From assembly GCF_002205165.1 (NCBI RefSeq), contig NZ_NIVS01000028.1, positions 1-39,874 of the forward strand: a stretch of DNA of 39,874 nt, read 5' to 3'. The stretch comes from Stenotrophomonas maltophilia (lineage in GTDB: Bacteria; Pseudomonadota; Gammaproteobacteria; Xanthomonadales; Xanthomonadaceae). The notes under the pieces were generated by a model that did not search any database, was not told the origin of the DNA, and saw only the letters and a list, made by a program, of their open reading frames with translations. Both the position numbers and the translations under genes were made by a program. Shown here one piece after another: positions 1 through 8,202 of the stretch (position 1 is its first letter; the number at the start of each line of letters is the position of its first letter).

Positions 1-48
1 GGGCTGTCCCCGGTAGAGTTCGAGAAGCAGTACGCACTAAACGGCTGA
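1..48 (+). CDS. IS3-family transposase OrfB, C-terminal fragment (5' end outside window)
   Basis: Only 15 residues are inside the window: GLSPVEFEKQYALNG, then stop. The LSPVEFE segment is characteristic of the extreme C-terminus of IS3-group DDE transposases (OrfB, rve integrase core). The catalytic DDE residues lie outside the window. Whether the element is intact cannot be judged. Confidence 0.7.
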   Translation, partial: GLSPVEFEKQYALNG

Positions 49-77
49 CGACTGTCTACAAAACCCTGGGCGATTCA
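1..77 (+). mobile_element. Right end of an IS3-family insertion sequence
   Basis: The first 48 nt encode the C-terminal residues of an IS3-family OrfB transposase, ending LSPVEFEKQYALNG and a TGA stop. Five nt later, positions 53-77 read as a terminal inverted repeat: it starts TGTCTAC, contains a run of A and C followed by CTGGGCGATT, and ends in the CA dinucleotide typical of IS3-family termini. The remainder of the element lies left of the window. Immediately after position 77 the minus strand enters a broken acyltransferase gene, so position 77/78 is the insertion junction. The 3-4 bp target duplication cannot be checked because the left end is absent. Confidence 0.8.
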
Positions 78-204
78 GTGACCAAAACTTATCCAGTGGT
101 TCCCCAACCAACGTCTTACTTGCGGTATGGACCGCGAGAACCCCAAGGATGGCTAGCGCTCGAAGGGAGTCAATGAAGCCAAATCGCTGATTCTGAGGCG
201 ACAA
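78..204 (-). pseudogene. Acyltransferase-3 (OafA/YrhL-like) N-terminus, truncated by the IS
   Basis: Read on the minus strand, a TTG at 204 follows a GGAAG ribosome-binding sequence and opens a frame containing RFGFIDSLRALAILGVLAVH. That is the hallmark start of the acyltransferase-3 family: the R-x-x-x-I-D-x-L-R-A-L-A motif at the first membrane helix, in integral membrane O-acyltransferases that modify surface sugars. The frame holds about 42 residues of a protein normally 350-650 long, then runs into the IS inverted repeat at 77. The residues after DKFW belong to the IS. An upstream in-frame TTG at 261 is a less likely start. The rest of the gene would lie left of the IS, outside the window. 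Confidence 0.65.
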
Positions 205-658
205 TTCAGTACTTCCATGTTTAGGTGGCGGTAAGATATTGCCGCAGACCCTGCGCTGCAAGTGAGACGGCCGTCGAATCGCCCGGAACGCTTGTCCTTA
301 GCATTTCGGATCCGTATATGGATGAGCTGGCCGCACCCAGCAACGAGCGTACTCTTTGCTTGCTTGCCTGACGTAGCGGCCATGCTTCCGATGCCAACAA
401 GGGGGCGTCCCCACCCCAGGGAGGGCAATCACCCGGTATCGTGACACACAAAGCGCGGCCACTCTGTCCCTGCCGGATCCGGGAGCCGCAGGCAGCTCAG
501 CCCGGGTGATGGGGCGCTTGAGCAGCGGCCCGCCGGCACTCGCTACCTATCCTCGAGGCTCAGAGTGCCGATCCCGTCATATTTGCCCGCGGAAAGGCTG
601 GGTAGACTCGGATGGCACGCATGAGGCGTGCACTACGCCAATTCCGAGGACGATAGTC
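205..658. other. Intergenic, no convincing gene
   Basis: About 450 nt lie between the broken acyltransferase and the next plus-strand gene. Several open frames cross it on both strands, but none has a convincing start, ribosome-binding site or recognisable protein. The region presumably holds the promoters of the two divergent flanking genes. I see no clear -35/-10 pair or repeat. Confidence 0.5.
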
Positions 659-1141
659 ATGTTGAAAGGATTTAAATCTCTCGCCGCAGCTGCGCTGTGC
701 CTGCTCGGCCTGTTCACCTTCGCGCAAAACGCCGCCGCCGCCCAATGGGTCGAGAGCGGCCGAACCGCGTACCTCAAATACAGCTTCTTCGGCAGCTTTG
801 CCGACCACACCTGTAGCGTCGGCTCCGCGCCCATCCAGAGTTTTCCAGGTAGCTGCGCCAACGATGCAGCCAGCGGCTGGACGGCCAACTACAGCGCCTC
901 CAGCGGGCTGTCCAACTCCCAGGTCATTTCCTGCGGGGTCAATCCGTTCCAGCTCGGGTCCGCGTGCTACGGCCTAGCCTACGCGATCAACGGGCAAGCC
1001 TACGCTGGCGGGCTGCCGGCCGCGTGCAACCTGGGCACTCGTGCCGTGGTCACTTCGAACAGCATGGAAACCGTCGAGATCCAGTACGAAGAGCTGGACG
1101 TGGACGTCATCGAGTCGGCGCGCGAGTACATCTGTCAGTAA
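659..1141 (+). CDS. Secreted hypothetical protein with signal peptide
   Basis: The 160-residue product starts at ATG 659, which is preceded by GAGGA with an 8-nt spacer. A longer frame upstream lacks such a site. Residues 1-27 are a Sec signal peptide: MLKGFK, a hydrophobic stretch LAAAALCLLGLFTF, then small residues, with probable cleavage in the AAAA-Q segment. The mature part is rich in Ser, Gly, Asn and Ala and has six cysteines (in DHTCS, GSCAN, ISCGV, SACYG, AACNL and the terminal YICQ), compatible with disulfide bonds in the periplasm or outside the cell. An acidic C-terminal part follows. I do not recognise the family and no function can be assigned. It stands alone, followed by a hairpin, in the accessory left end. 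Confidence 0.65.
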   Translation: MLKGFKSLAAAALCLLGLFTFAQNAAAAQWVESGRTAYLKYSFFGSFADHTCSVGSAPIQSFPGSCANDAASGWTANYSASSGLSNSQVISCGVNPFQLGSACYGLAYAINGQAYAGGLPAACNLGTRAVVTSNSMETVEIQYEELDVDVIESAREYICQ

Positions 1142-1151
1142 GCGGTTCGCG

Positions 1152-1180
1152 GGAGGTCGCCGCCTTGCGCGGCGGCCTCC
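1152..1180 (+). terminator. GC-rich hairpin after the secreted hypothetical protein
   Basis: An inverted repeat starts 10 nt after the stop codon: GGAGGTCGCCGC, a short loop, then GCGGCGGCCTCC, with a single G-T wobble pair. No U-tract follows, so it is either a weak intrinsic terminator or an RNA 3'-end stabiliser. Confidence 0.45.
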
Positions 1181-1257
1181 TGCACTACTCGGGGCCGTAG
1201 CCAGGACTGGTCGCTGCCAGTCGCGGAATCTGAGACCCCGGCCCGTATCCTGCGCCC

Positions 1258-1625
1258 ATGCTCCCTCCCTGCGATTTCACCGGCTTCAAGACCGCCCCTC
1301 AGCCTCGAGGCTGGGTGCAACACGGCAACCATTGGGGCCTGTGGTGGGGAAATCGTCAGATCGCCAGCGTGCAGCCTGGTGCCCATGGCATTCGTGTCGT
1401 CCTGTCCTGCAGGAAGCTGTGGCAGGACAAGGAGGTCCGGGCGGCCAGCGTGCGGCAGGTAAGCGGTACGCGGAGCGCTGGTGCGCCGCGCGGGTGCTGG
1501 AAGGGCTGCCGCTGAATGAGGCTGTGGTGCTCCTGTCGGCGAACGATGAACCGGTCCGCAAGCTCTCCCGCACCGAGATACAACAGCAGAGACGCCTGGA
1601 CGCAATCCCGAACCCGAAGCTTTAG
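1258..1625 (+). pseudogene. Small hypothetical protein, apparently frameshifted near 1455
   Basis: Two open frames join into one plausible protein of about 122 residues. The first begins at ATG 1258 (MLPPCDFTGFKTAPQPRGW...) and keeps good codon use up to ...VRAASVRQ near 1457. There it changes to a less protein-like reading, while the minus-1 frame continues sensibly as AGKRYAERWCAARVLEG... to a stop at 1625. Losing one base (or gaining two) around 1450-1460 would give this pattern. A TATCCT hexamer at 1246-1251 would put the transcript start at or next to the ATG, suggesting a leaderless mRNA. I do not recognise the family. A sequencing or assembly error is the alternative to a real pseudogene. 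Confidence 0.5.
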
Positions 1626-1691
1626 CGGCGCGAGTCAGCCGGCGTTGCCTACGTATCGGCGCGTGCGACCGCCGGCGGCGACAGTAGCTGC

Positions 1692-1922
1692 ATGGATCAG
1701 AAGAGCACGAGCAAGGCGCGCTGGGCACGCGCGCGGGCGGCTTCGCTATGGCAGCAGGCCGACGAGCTGGACAGGAATTACAGCGGCGACTGGCGGGCGA
1801 GGGCGACTCGCCGGCGCGGGGCTGATCGCCTCCGCGCCGAGGCCGCGCACTTCGACGGCGTCGCCACCGGCTGCAGTCCTTGGACGACGATCAGGCCGCC
1901 TGATGGACTGACCCCAAGCTGA
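1692..1922 (+). CDS. Small basic hypothetical protein
   Basis: This 76-residue frame starts at ATG 1692. The first 50 residues are strongly Arg/Ala-rich and look helical (ARWARARAASLWQQADELD), with regular charge spacing. No strong ribosome-binding site is seen, and no domain is recognised. It follows the frameshifted gene by 66 nt and could be a decayed accessory gene. The call rests on amino-acid composition alone. Confidence 0.3.
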   Translation: MDQKSTSKARWARARAASLWQQADELDRNYSGDWRARATRRRGADRLRAEAAHFDGVATGCSPWTTIRPPDGLTPS

Positions 1923-2082
1923 CCCCAGGCCTCGGGTAAGTCATTGATTTTCCTAGGCTGCCAATGATCGCGGGTGATCGGCTTAGTCGTTGTTTCTATT
2001 GATCTCCCGCGACCTTGACATGGCAGTGGCCTAGGTCGGTCCCAGCATTCAGAATGACGGTTGGACGATAGGGGCGAATTCA

Positions 2083-2628
2083 ATGGCTTGGACTTTGATG
2101 GAGTGTTTGGAAGCTGGTGGATACCTCGTTGCAATTGTTGGCGGTATCGCTGGCGCATTCGTCTTCATATCCAATTGGTTGAAACGCTACGCTCCGGTGC
2201 GTTATCCCCAGATGGGCGAAGCTGGCAGAAATATCCTCAGCCGGGAGACGGATTCCGTCTTCCGCCAGGAGCGGGTGTCGCTTTCTGCCGAGGTCCCAGA
2301 TCAGGGCACGCTGCTCGTCGTGCTTTCGACAGAGCCGGTGCCTGAGGCGCGGCGGGCGGACGTCGCCGCTGGAGTAGGTCCGGACTCTGGACCGCCATGG
2401 GGCTATTCGGTCGCGCCCGCCCCTCTTAACTGGCGAGGCCGTCGTTTCGAGAAAGAAGTCGGCTCAACTGGTGCCCGGCAAAGGTTCGCTGCCAGAAGTG
2501 GCCCGGCCGAGCTGGAGCTGTTCTTTGACCGGATCGGGGAGGTGGTCGTTTCCGTGTATGAGCGGGGCGACGAAGTGCCGACGTGGAGCAAAACAATCCA
2601 GGTGCTGCCGAGGCCCGCTGGCTCCTGA
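2083..2628 (+). CDS. Membrane-anchored hypothetical protein
   Basis: The product is 181 residues. ATG 2083 is preceded by AGGGGC about 7 nt upstream. Residues 10-31 (EAGGYLVAIVGGIAGAFVFI) form one transmembrane helix close to the N-terminus. A positively charged stretch (NWLKRY) and a soluble part of about 145 residues follow, ending in a beta-rich segment (AELELFFDRIGEVVVSVYER). This looks like a bitopic protein with one soluble domain. No family is recognised. It is a single gene between unrelated small ORFs and the tRNA-like remnant. Confidence 0.6.
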   Translation: MAWTLMECLEAGGYLVAIVGGIAGAFVFISNWLKRYAPVRYPQMGEAGRNILSRETDSVFRQERVSLSAEVPDQGTLLVVLSTEPVPEARRADVAAGVGPDSGPPWGYSVAPAPLNWRGRRFEKEVGSTGARQRFAARSGPAELELFFDRIGEVVVSVYERGDEVPTWSKTIQVLPRPAGS

Positions 2629-2826
2629 AATCGCTCCACAATCGTCCACAGCCTCGCGAAAACCACGAGGAAATCGGACTGGCCTGATTCATGTTTGCGG
2701 AGCGGAGAAGGGGCGTAAATAGCTGATCTAGTGGGAATTAGTCCTGAGATTCCCAAGCTGCTGATGGCGGGGCTGAAGGGAGGGCCCTCGACCCCGTTCT
2801 GGCACAGCATTGGCGCAAGGTGGGCT

Positions 2827-2904
2827 GAACCCCTTACCCATATAGGCGGGTCGCCCCCCCGCCTAAGGGGAAGGTCGCCCGTTCGAATCGGGCCGGGGTC
2901 ACCA
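2827..2904 (+). pseudogene. Degenerate tRNA (3' half intact, Arg-CCT-like); possible old attachment site
   Basis: Positions 2871-2904 match the 3' half of a tRNA: variable region AGGTC (2872-2876), a perfect T-arm of stem GCCCG, loop TTCGAAT and stem CGGGC (2877-2893), acceptor strand CGGGGTC, discriminator A and encoded CCA (2902-2904). The segment before it, loop CGCCTAA between C-run and GGGG, resembles an Arg anticodon loop reading CCT but has G instead of the invariant T33. The 5' half is abnormal. GAACCCC at 2827 could pair with the acceptor strand only with a bulged A, and the D-arm is reduced to CCC/GGG. A perfect 5' acceptor partner (GACCCCG) exists at 2790-2796, but it would make a 115-nt molecule. 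I read this as a decayed tRNA or the tRNA 3' fragment left by an integrative element. The isotype is inference. Confidence 0.5.
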
Positions 2905-2999
2905 TCCTTGCCCGTTCAGGGCCGTGGGGCGCTGGTGGCGGAACCTTTCATCGCGCTGGCAGTGAAGTGACGGTCTCAAGCGCTCCGCCGCTCCAGACC

Positions 3000-3164
3000 T
3001 CACACCTTCCCCGGCGGCTCATAATCCTCAGGCGTGGCCCCATGCTCCGCCTCCGGCATGTCATTGTCCTTCCACCGGGCGTCATCGTTTCTCAGCTTGT
3101 CCGGCGTATGGCCCTTCTGCTGGTCGTCTTCTTTCGTCGCGGGCGCTCGCGGTGTCGTAGTCAT
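3000..3164 (-). CDS. Small hydrophilic hypothetical protein (54 aa)
   Basis: ATG at 3164 (minus strand) follows GAGGA with a 7-nt spacer. The product is highly charged and lacks hydrophobic stretches: it starts MTTTPRAPATKEDDQQK and ends EDYEPPGKV, with WKDND and PEAEHG in the middle. It is almost certainly intrinsically disordered. It lies 17 nt downstream of another gene for a hydrophilic protein on the same strand, so the two probably share a transcript. I do not know the function. Composition resembles small general-stress proteins, which is inference only. Confidence 0.55.
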   Translation of the reverse strand: MTTTPRAPATKEDDQQKGHTPDKLRNDDARWKDNDMPEAEHGATPEDYEPPGKV

Positions 3165-3181
3165 GACATGTCCTCGTTTGA

Positions 3182-3658
<477 letters not shown>

Positions 3659-3708
3659 TCACCTGGGAGTTCCTATCGTCCAGACCTCGCCACACGGAGG
3701 CTGCCGCG

Positions 3709-4197
3709 ATGCATGAGATGTTCGAGCTGGGGATGGAGTGGTGGGAATTCGTGGTCCGCGCGGTCGCGGTGTATGTAGTGGTCCTGCTGCTGACGCGCAT
3801 GAGCGGCAAGCGCTCGATGGGGCAGTCCACGCCGTTCGACATCCTGGTGATCGTGCTGCTGGGCACGGCCGTGCAGAACTCGCTGATCGGTGAGGACACC
3901 TCGCTGCCCGGCGGACTCATTCTGGCCGCGACGCTGATCGGCCTGAACTGGTTCGTCGGCTTTCTGGGGGCCCGCAGCAAGCGCCTCAACGAGATCGTGG
4001 AGGGCGTGCCGGTGGTGCTGGCGCGGCACGGCACGATCTACTGGGAGCAGGTGAAGCGCTGCAACGTCAGCCCGGCCGATCTGGAAGTGGCGATGCGCGC
4101 CAACGGGTGCGAGGGCTTCGGGCAGGTCGAATTGGCGGTGCTGGAAACCTCCGGCGAGATCACCGTGCACAAGCGCCGTTCTGAGGGGGATGACTGA
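3709..4197 (+). CDS. DUF421 (YetF-like) membrane protein
   Basis: The product has 162 residues. ATG 3709 has GGAGG 8 nt upstream. Residues about 14-31 (FVVRAVAVYVVVLLLTRM), 44-56 and 67-84 form three membrane helices. A cytoplasmic C-terminal domain of about 75 residues follows, with the family segments GKRSMGQSTPFDILVIVLLG and EIVEGVPVVLARHGTI. This order is the DUF421/YetF plan, and the length is at the short end of the family. The biochemical role of DUF421 proteins is not settled; several are induced by stress or sporulation. The gene stands alone, 90 nt upstream of a proline-rich small gene on the same strand. Confidence 0.85.
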   Translation: MHEMFELGMEWWEFVVRAVAVYVVVLLLTRMSGKRSMGQSTPFDILVIVLLGTAVQNSLIGEDTSLPGGLILAATLIGLNWFVGFLGARSKRLNEIVEGVPVVLARHGTIYWEQVKRCNVSPADLEVAMRANGCEGFGQVELAVLETSGEITVHKRRSEGDD

Positions 4198-4287
4198 GCC
4201 GCGCCGTTCGCCAAATGGGCGCCCTCGCCGGATGTTGACGGTACGCCGCGTAGCGTCGGACGCTGCCCCACAGAAGGAACATGCGCC

Positions 4288-4524
4288 ATGTACACGACAT
4301 CGGACGGCGAAACAGCTGCCCCCTTTGACACCGTGATCGCCCAGGTGCCTGACCCGGCCCCGCCCGTGCCGCCCGCGCCGCCGGTGGAAGAACCCGGCAG
4401 GGGCGATCCGCCCGCGCAGGAACCTCCGCAGGAAATCCCACCGGAGGGTGACCCCGCGCCGGCATCGCCGCCGCAGGAACTGCCGCCGGATCCGGAGACG
4501 CCGGCGGCGCCCTCGGTGGAGTAG
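4288..4524 (+). CDS. Proline-rich hypothetical protein
   Basis: The product has 78 residues. ATG 4288 is preceded by AAGGAA at an 8-nt spacing. After about 20 ordinary residues (MYTTSDGETAAPFDTVIAQV) the chain is almost entirely Pro, Glu, Ala, Gln and Asp, with repeating PPxEPP-type units. It has no signal peptide or membrane helix, so it should be an acidic, disordered cytoplasmic protein. Repetition of Pro/Glu blocks suggests slippage-prone growth of the repeat. The function is unknown. It lies between the DUF421 gene and the dehydrogenase operon. Confidence 0.55.
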   Translation: MYTTSDGETAAPFDTVIAQVPDPAPPVPPAPPVEEPGRGDPPAQEPPQEIPPEGDPAPASPPQELPPDPETPAAPSVE

Positions 4525-4714
4525 GCCACCGCCGCAAGAGAACGTGGCCGCGCCCGCAGAATGAATGATTCAGTCCTCATGTACTGTGCAGCGCCATGCG
4601 CTTCAGCGCTGCTGTGCGGCGCATTCGCCCGGATAGACACGCCGCACACGGTGCGGTCACGACGCTGCCACGCCGTACCACGTACGAGAGAGGTACTTGG
4701 ACACGGAGTTTGCT

Positions 4715-5878
4715 ATGCGCGCACTGACTTACCACGGCAGCAAGGATGTACGGGTCGATACCGTCCCCGATCCCGCACTGGCCGCCCCGGACGACATCAT
4801 CCTGCGCGTCACCGCCACGGCGATCTGCGGCTCGGACCTGCATCTGTACCGCGGCAAGATCCCGGATCTGCATACCGGCGACGTGCTCGGCCATGAGTTC
4901 ATGGGCGTGGTGGAGGAGGTCGGTGCGGGCGTGATGGATCTGCGCCCGGGCGACCGCGTGGTGATTCCGTTCGTGATCGCCTGTGGCGAATGCTTCCATT
5001 GCCGGCTCACCGAGTTCGCGGCCTGCGAAACCACCAATACCGGCAAGGGCGCGGCGGTGAACCAGAAGGGCATCCGTCCGCCGGCGGCCTTGTTCGGCTA
5101 CAGCCATCTGTATGGCGGCGTATCCGGTGGACAGGCGGAGTTCGTGCGCGTGCCGAAGGCCAATGTCGGCCCGCTGCGCATTCCGGACGCGCTCTCCGAT
5201 GAGCAGGTGCTGTTCCTCTCAGACATCCTGCCGACCGGGTACCAGGCGGCGATCAACGCCGGGGTGAAGCCTGGCTCCACGGTCGCGATCTTCGGTGCCG
5301 GCCCGGTCGGGCTGATGAGTGCGGCGTGTTGCCGCCTCCTGGGGGCGGAGACGATCTTCATGGTCGACCACCTGCCGTATCGCTTGGCCTTCGCGCAGCA
5401 GACCTACGGCGTCACTCCGATCGATTTCACCAAGGTGGAGGATCCGGCGGAATACATCATCACCCAGACCAACGGCCGCGGCGTGGATGCCACGATCGAA
5501 GCGGTCGGGTTCGAGGCCGAGGGCAGTGCGCTGGAATCGGCGCTGACCACGCTCAAGGTGGAGGGCAGCAGCGGCGTGGCGATCCGCCAGTGCATCGCGG
5601 CCACGCGTCGTGGTGGCACGGTGAGCATCCCCGGTGTGTATGCCGGCTTCATTCATGGCTTCCTGCTCGGCGATGCGTTCGACAAGGGCCTCACCTTCAA
5701 GATGGGCCAGACCCATGTGCAGAAGTTGATGCCGGAACTGCTCGACCATATCGGCGAGGGTCGACTGGATCCGGGTGTGATCGTGACCCACCGGCTGTCG
5801 CTGGAGGACGCGGTGCGTGGCTACGAGATCTTCGACCGCAAAGAGGAGGATTGCCGCAAGGTAATCCTGACGCCCTGA
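4715..5878 (+). CDS. Zinc-dependent alcohol dehydrogenase, formaldehyde-dehydrogenase-like
   Basis: This 387-residue medium-chain dehydrogenase starts at ATG 4715 (GGAG 6 nt upstream). A TTG 18 nt earlier lacks such a site. Catalytic zinc ligands fit Cys38 in ICGSDLH and His60-Glu61 in GHEFMGV. The structural zinc site is complete (Cys90, 93, 96, 104). The NAD-binding Rossmann motif is GAGPVGL. The insert around [20 protein letters not shown] and the late GVAIRQC region resemble glutathione-independent formaldehyde dehydrogenase-like proteins (COG1063). The true substrate is not known. The next gene begins 1 nt after the stop, so this is the first gene of a six-gene coupled run. The dehydrogenase may either make an intermediate for that pathway or be a general aldehyde-stress enzyme. 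Confidence 0.85.
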   Translation: MRALTYHGSKDVRVDTVPDPALAAPDDIILRVTATAICGSDLHLYRGKIPDLHTGDVLGHEFMGVVEEVGAGVMDLRPGDRVVIPFVIACGECFHCRLTEFAACETTNTGKGAAVNQKGIRPPAALFGYSHLYGGVSGGQAEFVRVPKANVGPLRIPDALSDEQVLFLSDILPTGYQAAINAGVKPGSTVAIFGAGPVGLMSAACCRLLGAETIFMVDHLPYRLAFAQQTYGVTPIDFTKVEDPAEYIITQTNGRGVDATIEAVGFEAEGSALESALTTLKVEGSSGVAIRQCIAATRRGGTVSIPGVYAGFIHGFLLGDAFDKGLTFKMGQTHVQKLMPELLDHIGEGRLDPGVIVTHRLSLEDAVRGYEIFDRKEEDCRKVILTP

Positions 5879-5879
5879 C

Positions 5880-6872
5880 ATGAATGCCGTGGCTTCTCTT
5901 GTACCGCCGGCGGCACCTCAGCCGGTGACCGATGGTGATGACCTGCAGGCGCAGGCGCGTGCGTGGATCGAACACCAACCCTCGTTGCCGCGCCCCGGCA
6001 GCGGGGATACGCTGCTGCGCTGGCAGGCGCTGGCGCATATCGCCGCGCGTGACCTGTGCCTGGCCAAGGTGCTGGAAGCGCACTACGACGCGCAGGCGAT
6101 TCTGGAAGAGCTGGGCGCCACCATGCCGGAGCGAGATCAGCTGGGTGCGGTATGGGCGGCCGAAGGACCTGCGGCGACCCTGCGCTTTGATCGGGCCAGC
6201 GGCACGCTCTCCGGTGACAAGCCATGGTGCTCCGGCGCCGGCTGGGTGGACCATGCGCTGGTGACGGTGCGCGATGACGGCCGCTCACGCCTGTTTCTGG
6301 TGCCGGTGCATCGCGCGAGTGTGAGTTTCCTGCCGCAGACGTGGCAGGCCACGGGCATGGGGCGGGTCCCCAGTGGTACGGCGCGCTTTGATCGGGTGCC
6401 GGCCGTTGAGGTCGGGGCAGCCGATGCCTATCTGCAGCGGCCGGGCTTCTGGCATGGCGGCGCAGGTATCGCGGCATGCTGGTTCGGCGGCGCGAGCGCG
6501 TTGGCCGAGCCGTTGCTGCGCAGCGTGCGGGCCGATGAGCCGGGCACGGCGGCGGGCCTGCTGGGTGAGGTCGATCTGGCACTGTCGCCCTGTGCGTCAC
6601 TGCTGCGCGAGCTCGCCGCGCTGATCGATGCACAGCCCGATCAACCCCATCAGCGCGAAATCGTGCGGGCGCGCAGCGCCGTGGAGCGTGCCGCCTCCCT
6701 GACGCTGGACCGGGTGGGCAGGGCGCTGGGGCCTGGCCCGATGTGCATGGACCCGGCGCACGCCCGGCGTTGGGCGGACCTGACGGTTTTCATCCGCCAG
6801 AGCCATGCCGACCGCGACTGGCAGCATCTTGGCAACCTGATGCATCGCGAGGGCCGCACGTGGACGCTGTGA
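5880..6872 (+). CDS. Acyl-CoA-dehydrogenase-like protein
   Basis: The product has 330 residues, shorter than the 380-400 usual for acyl-CoA dehydrogenases. The beta-domain segment TLSGDKPWCSGAGWVDHALV matches the family's SGxKxxxSGAGxADxxLV pattern, and GMGRVPSGTARFDRVPA fits the following strand. The C-terminal helical domain is recognisable (AARDLCLAKVLEAHYDAQAI early, VERAASLTLDRVGRALGPGP late) but reduced. I cannot place the catalytic Glu with certainty, so the protein might oxidise an unusual thioester or be a non-dehydrogenase relative. ATG 5880 lies 1 nt after the dehydrogenase stop. The 3' end overlaps the PIG-L gene, so expression is coupled on both sides. Confidence 0.75.
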   Translation: MNAVASLVPPAAPQPVTDGDDLQAQARAWIEHQPSLPRPGSGDTLLRWQALAHIAARDLCLAKVLEAHYDAQAILEELGATMPERDQLGAVWAAEGPAATLRFDRASGTLSGDKPWCSGAGWVDHALVTVRDDGRSRLFLVPVHRASVSFLPQTWQATGMGRVPSGTARFDRVPAVEVGAADAYLQRPGFWHGGAGIAACWFGGASALAEPLLRSVRADEPGTAAGLLGEVDLALSPCASLLRELAALIDAQPDQPHQREIVRARSAVERAASLTLDRVGRALGPGPMCMDPAHARRWADLTVFIRQSHADRDWQHLGNLMHREGRTWTL

Positions 6873-7618
6873 ATCGTCAGATCGAAGGCGGCGGCGTGAC
6901 CGAAGCGCAATGGGCGGCCTCGCCATGGTTGCAAACGCTGCCACTTGCCTCACCTGTGGCGCTGTTCGGCGGTGCGCGGCGGCTGGTGGTGGTATCGCCG
7001 CATCCCGACGATGAAGTATTGGCCTGCGGCGGCCTGATGGCCCTCGCGCATCAAGCTGGGTTGGCCATCACCGTGATCTCGGTGACGGACGGCGAAGCCT
7101 GCTATCCCGATCAGCCCGCGTGGTCGCCCGAGCGGCTGCGCGTGGCCCGTGCGGCCGAGCTGGACCACGCGCTGCATAGCTTGGGGCTGGCGAGCGCAGC
7201 GCGGATCTCCTGGCACATCGGCGATGGCGCGGTGACGGCCAGCGAGGCAGGGATTGCCGAACAGTTGGCGGCCGTACTGGAGCCAGGTGATCTAGTGCTG
7301 GCCCCATGGCGTTTCGATGGGCATCCGGACCATGAAGCGGTCGCGCGCGCCTGTGTGCAGGCGGCCACGGCGCGCGGCGTCGCCTTGAAGGAATACCCGG
7401 TGTGGGGCTGGCATTGGCTGGACCCGCAGGCAGCGCCGACGGCCTGGGCAAAGGCCACGCGCGTTGCGCTGGATGACGCCTTGGTGGAGCGCAAGCGCGG
7501 CGCGATCCAGCAATTCGTGACCCAGACCGGGGCGGTGGACGGACTGGACTGCGAACCCATCCTGCCGGCTGCCGTGCTGCAGCGCTTCGAACGGAAATAC
7601 GAGGTACTGATCGGATGA
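6860..7618 (+). CDS. PIG-L/LmbE-family N-acetyl-sugar deacetylase
   Basis: The product has 252 residues from GTG 6860, which has GAGGG 6 nt upstream. GTG 6869, which overlaps the upstream stop as GTGA, is an alternative start three residues shorter. The family metal site is intact: HPDDE at residues 48-52 (VVSPHPDDEVLACGG) and HPDH at 155-158. PIG-L/LmbE enzymes are zinc hydrolases that remove the N-acetyl group from GlcNAc or GlcNAc-linked molecules (GlcNAc-PI, mycothiol and bacillithiol precursors). No signal peptide is seen, so it should act in the cytoplasm. It overlaps the acyl-CoA-dehydrogenase-like gene upstream and the methyltransferase downstream. That context suggests it unmasks an amino group for the next enzymes. 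Confidence 0.85.
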   Translation: MDAVNRQIEGGGVTEAQWAASPWLQTLPLASPVALFGGARRLVVVSPHPDDEVLACGGLMALAHQAGLAITVISVTDGEACYPDQPAWSPERLRVARAAELDHALHSLGLASAARISWHIGDGAVTASEAGIAEQLAAVLEPGDLVLAPWRFDGHPDHEAVARACVQAATARGVALKEYPVWGWHWLDPQAAPTAWAKATRVALDDALVERKRGAIQQFVTQTGAVDGLDCEPILPAAVLQRFERKYEVLIG

Positions 7619-8202
7619 GCGATGTCGCCTACTTCAATGCGCTGTACGAGAAGGACGATCCCTTCCAGTACCGCACCCGCTGGTACGAACAGCGCAAGCG
7701 TGCGCTCACCCTGGCCAGCCTGCCGCGCGAGCGCTTTGCCCGCGGCTGGGAGCTGGGCTGCTCCAACGGTGTGCTCACCGCCGCGCTGGCCGAGCGTTGC
7801 GATCACCTGCTCGCCACCGACCTGAGCGACGGCGCGGTCGCCGCGGCGCGGGCGATGACCCGCCGCCACACGCACGTCACCATCGAACAGGCCCGTCATC
7901 CACAGGACTGGCCGGCCGGCACCTTCGATCTGATCGTGCTGGGTGAGATGGGTTACTACCTCTCGCAGGAGGAGATGCGTCAGACCGCCGCGCAGGTCGT
8001 CCGCTCGCTCACGCCGCAAGGCATTGTGATCGCCTGCCATTGGCGCGTTCCGTTCGAGCAGGCGCGCTGCAGCGCCGCGTTCGTGCACGCGCAGCTCGAT
8101 GAGGGTCTGCCACGCGTGTTCTCGTATCGTGACCAGGACATGCTGCTGGAAGGCTGGTCGGCCGATACCACCTCGGTGGCCGAGCGCGAGGGCCTGCGAT
8201 GA
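7615..8202 (+). CDS. NodS-like class I SAM-dependent methyltransferase
   Basis: The product has 195 residues. ATG 7615 overlaps the PIG-L stop (ATGA). Motif I is ELGCSNG (residues 46-52), with the acidic residue after strand 2 in LLATDLSD. FDLIVLGEMGYYLSQEEM is very similar in layout to the FDLIVVAEVLYYL region of NodS, the N-methyltransferase that acts on the free amino group of deacetylated chitooligosaccharides. The full chain fits the NodS Pfam family in length. Together with the deacetylase immediately upstream, this supports methylation of a de-N-acetylated amino sugar. The substrate is inference. Confidence 0.8.
   Translation: MSDVAYFNALYEKDDPFQYRTRWYEQRKRALTLASLPRERFARGWELGCSNGVLTAALAERCDHLLATDLSDGAVAAARAMTRRHTHVTIEQARHPQDWPAGTFDLIVLGEMGYYLSQEEMRQTAAQVVRSLTPQGIVIACHWRVPFEQARCSAAFVHAQLDEGLPRVFSYRDQDMLLEGWSADTTSVAEREGLR

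Noticed and set aside
2799..2815. Sigma-54-like -24/-12 sequence (TGGCACAGCATTGGC)
   Set aside because: GG and GC are 10 nt apart as required, but the -12 element has a mismatch, no gene follows, and it sits in the tRNA-like region. Chance match is likely.
2731..2970. 79-codon plus-strand frame starting at GTG 2731
   Set aside because: It runs through the tRNA-like sequence with no ribosome-binding site. The translation becomes Pro/Arg-rich and is not recognisable.
5219..5881. Long antisense frames over the dehydrogenase and similar ones over thrA, hisS and hisG
   Set aside because: All are shadows of strongly supported genes in a GC-rich genome.
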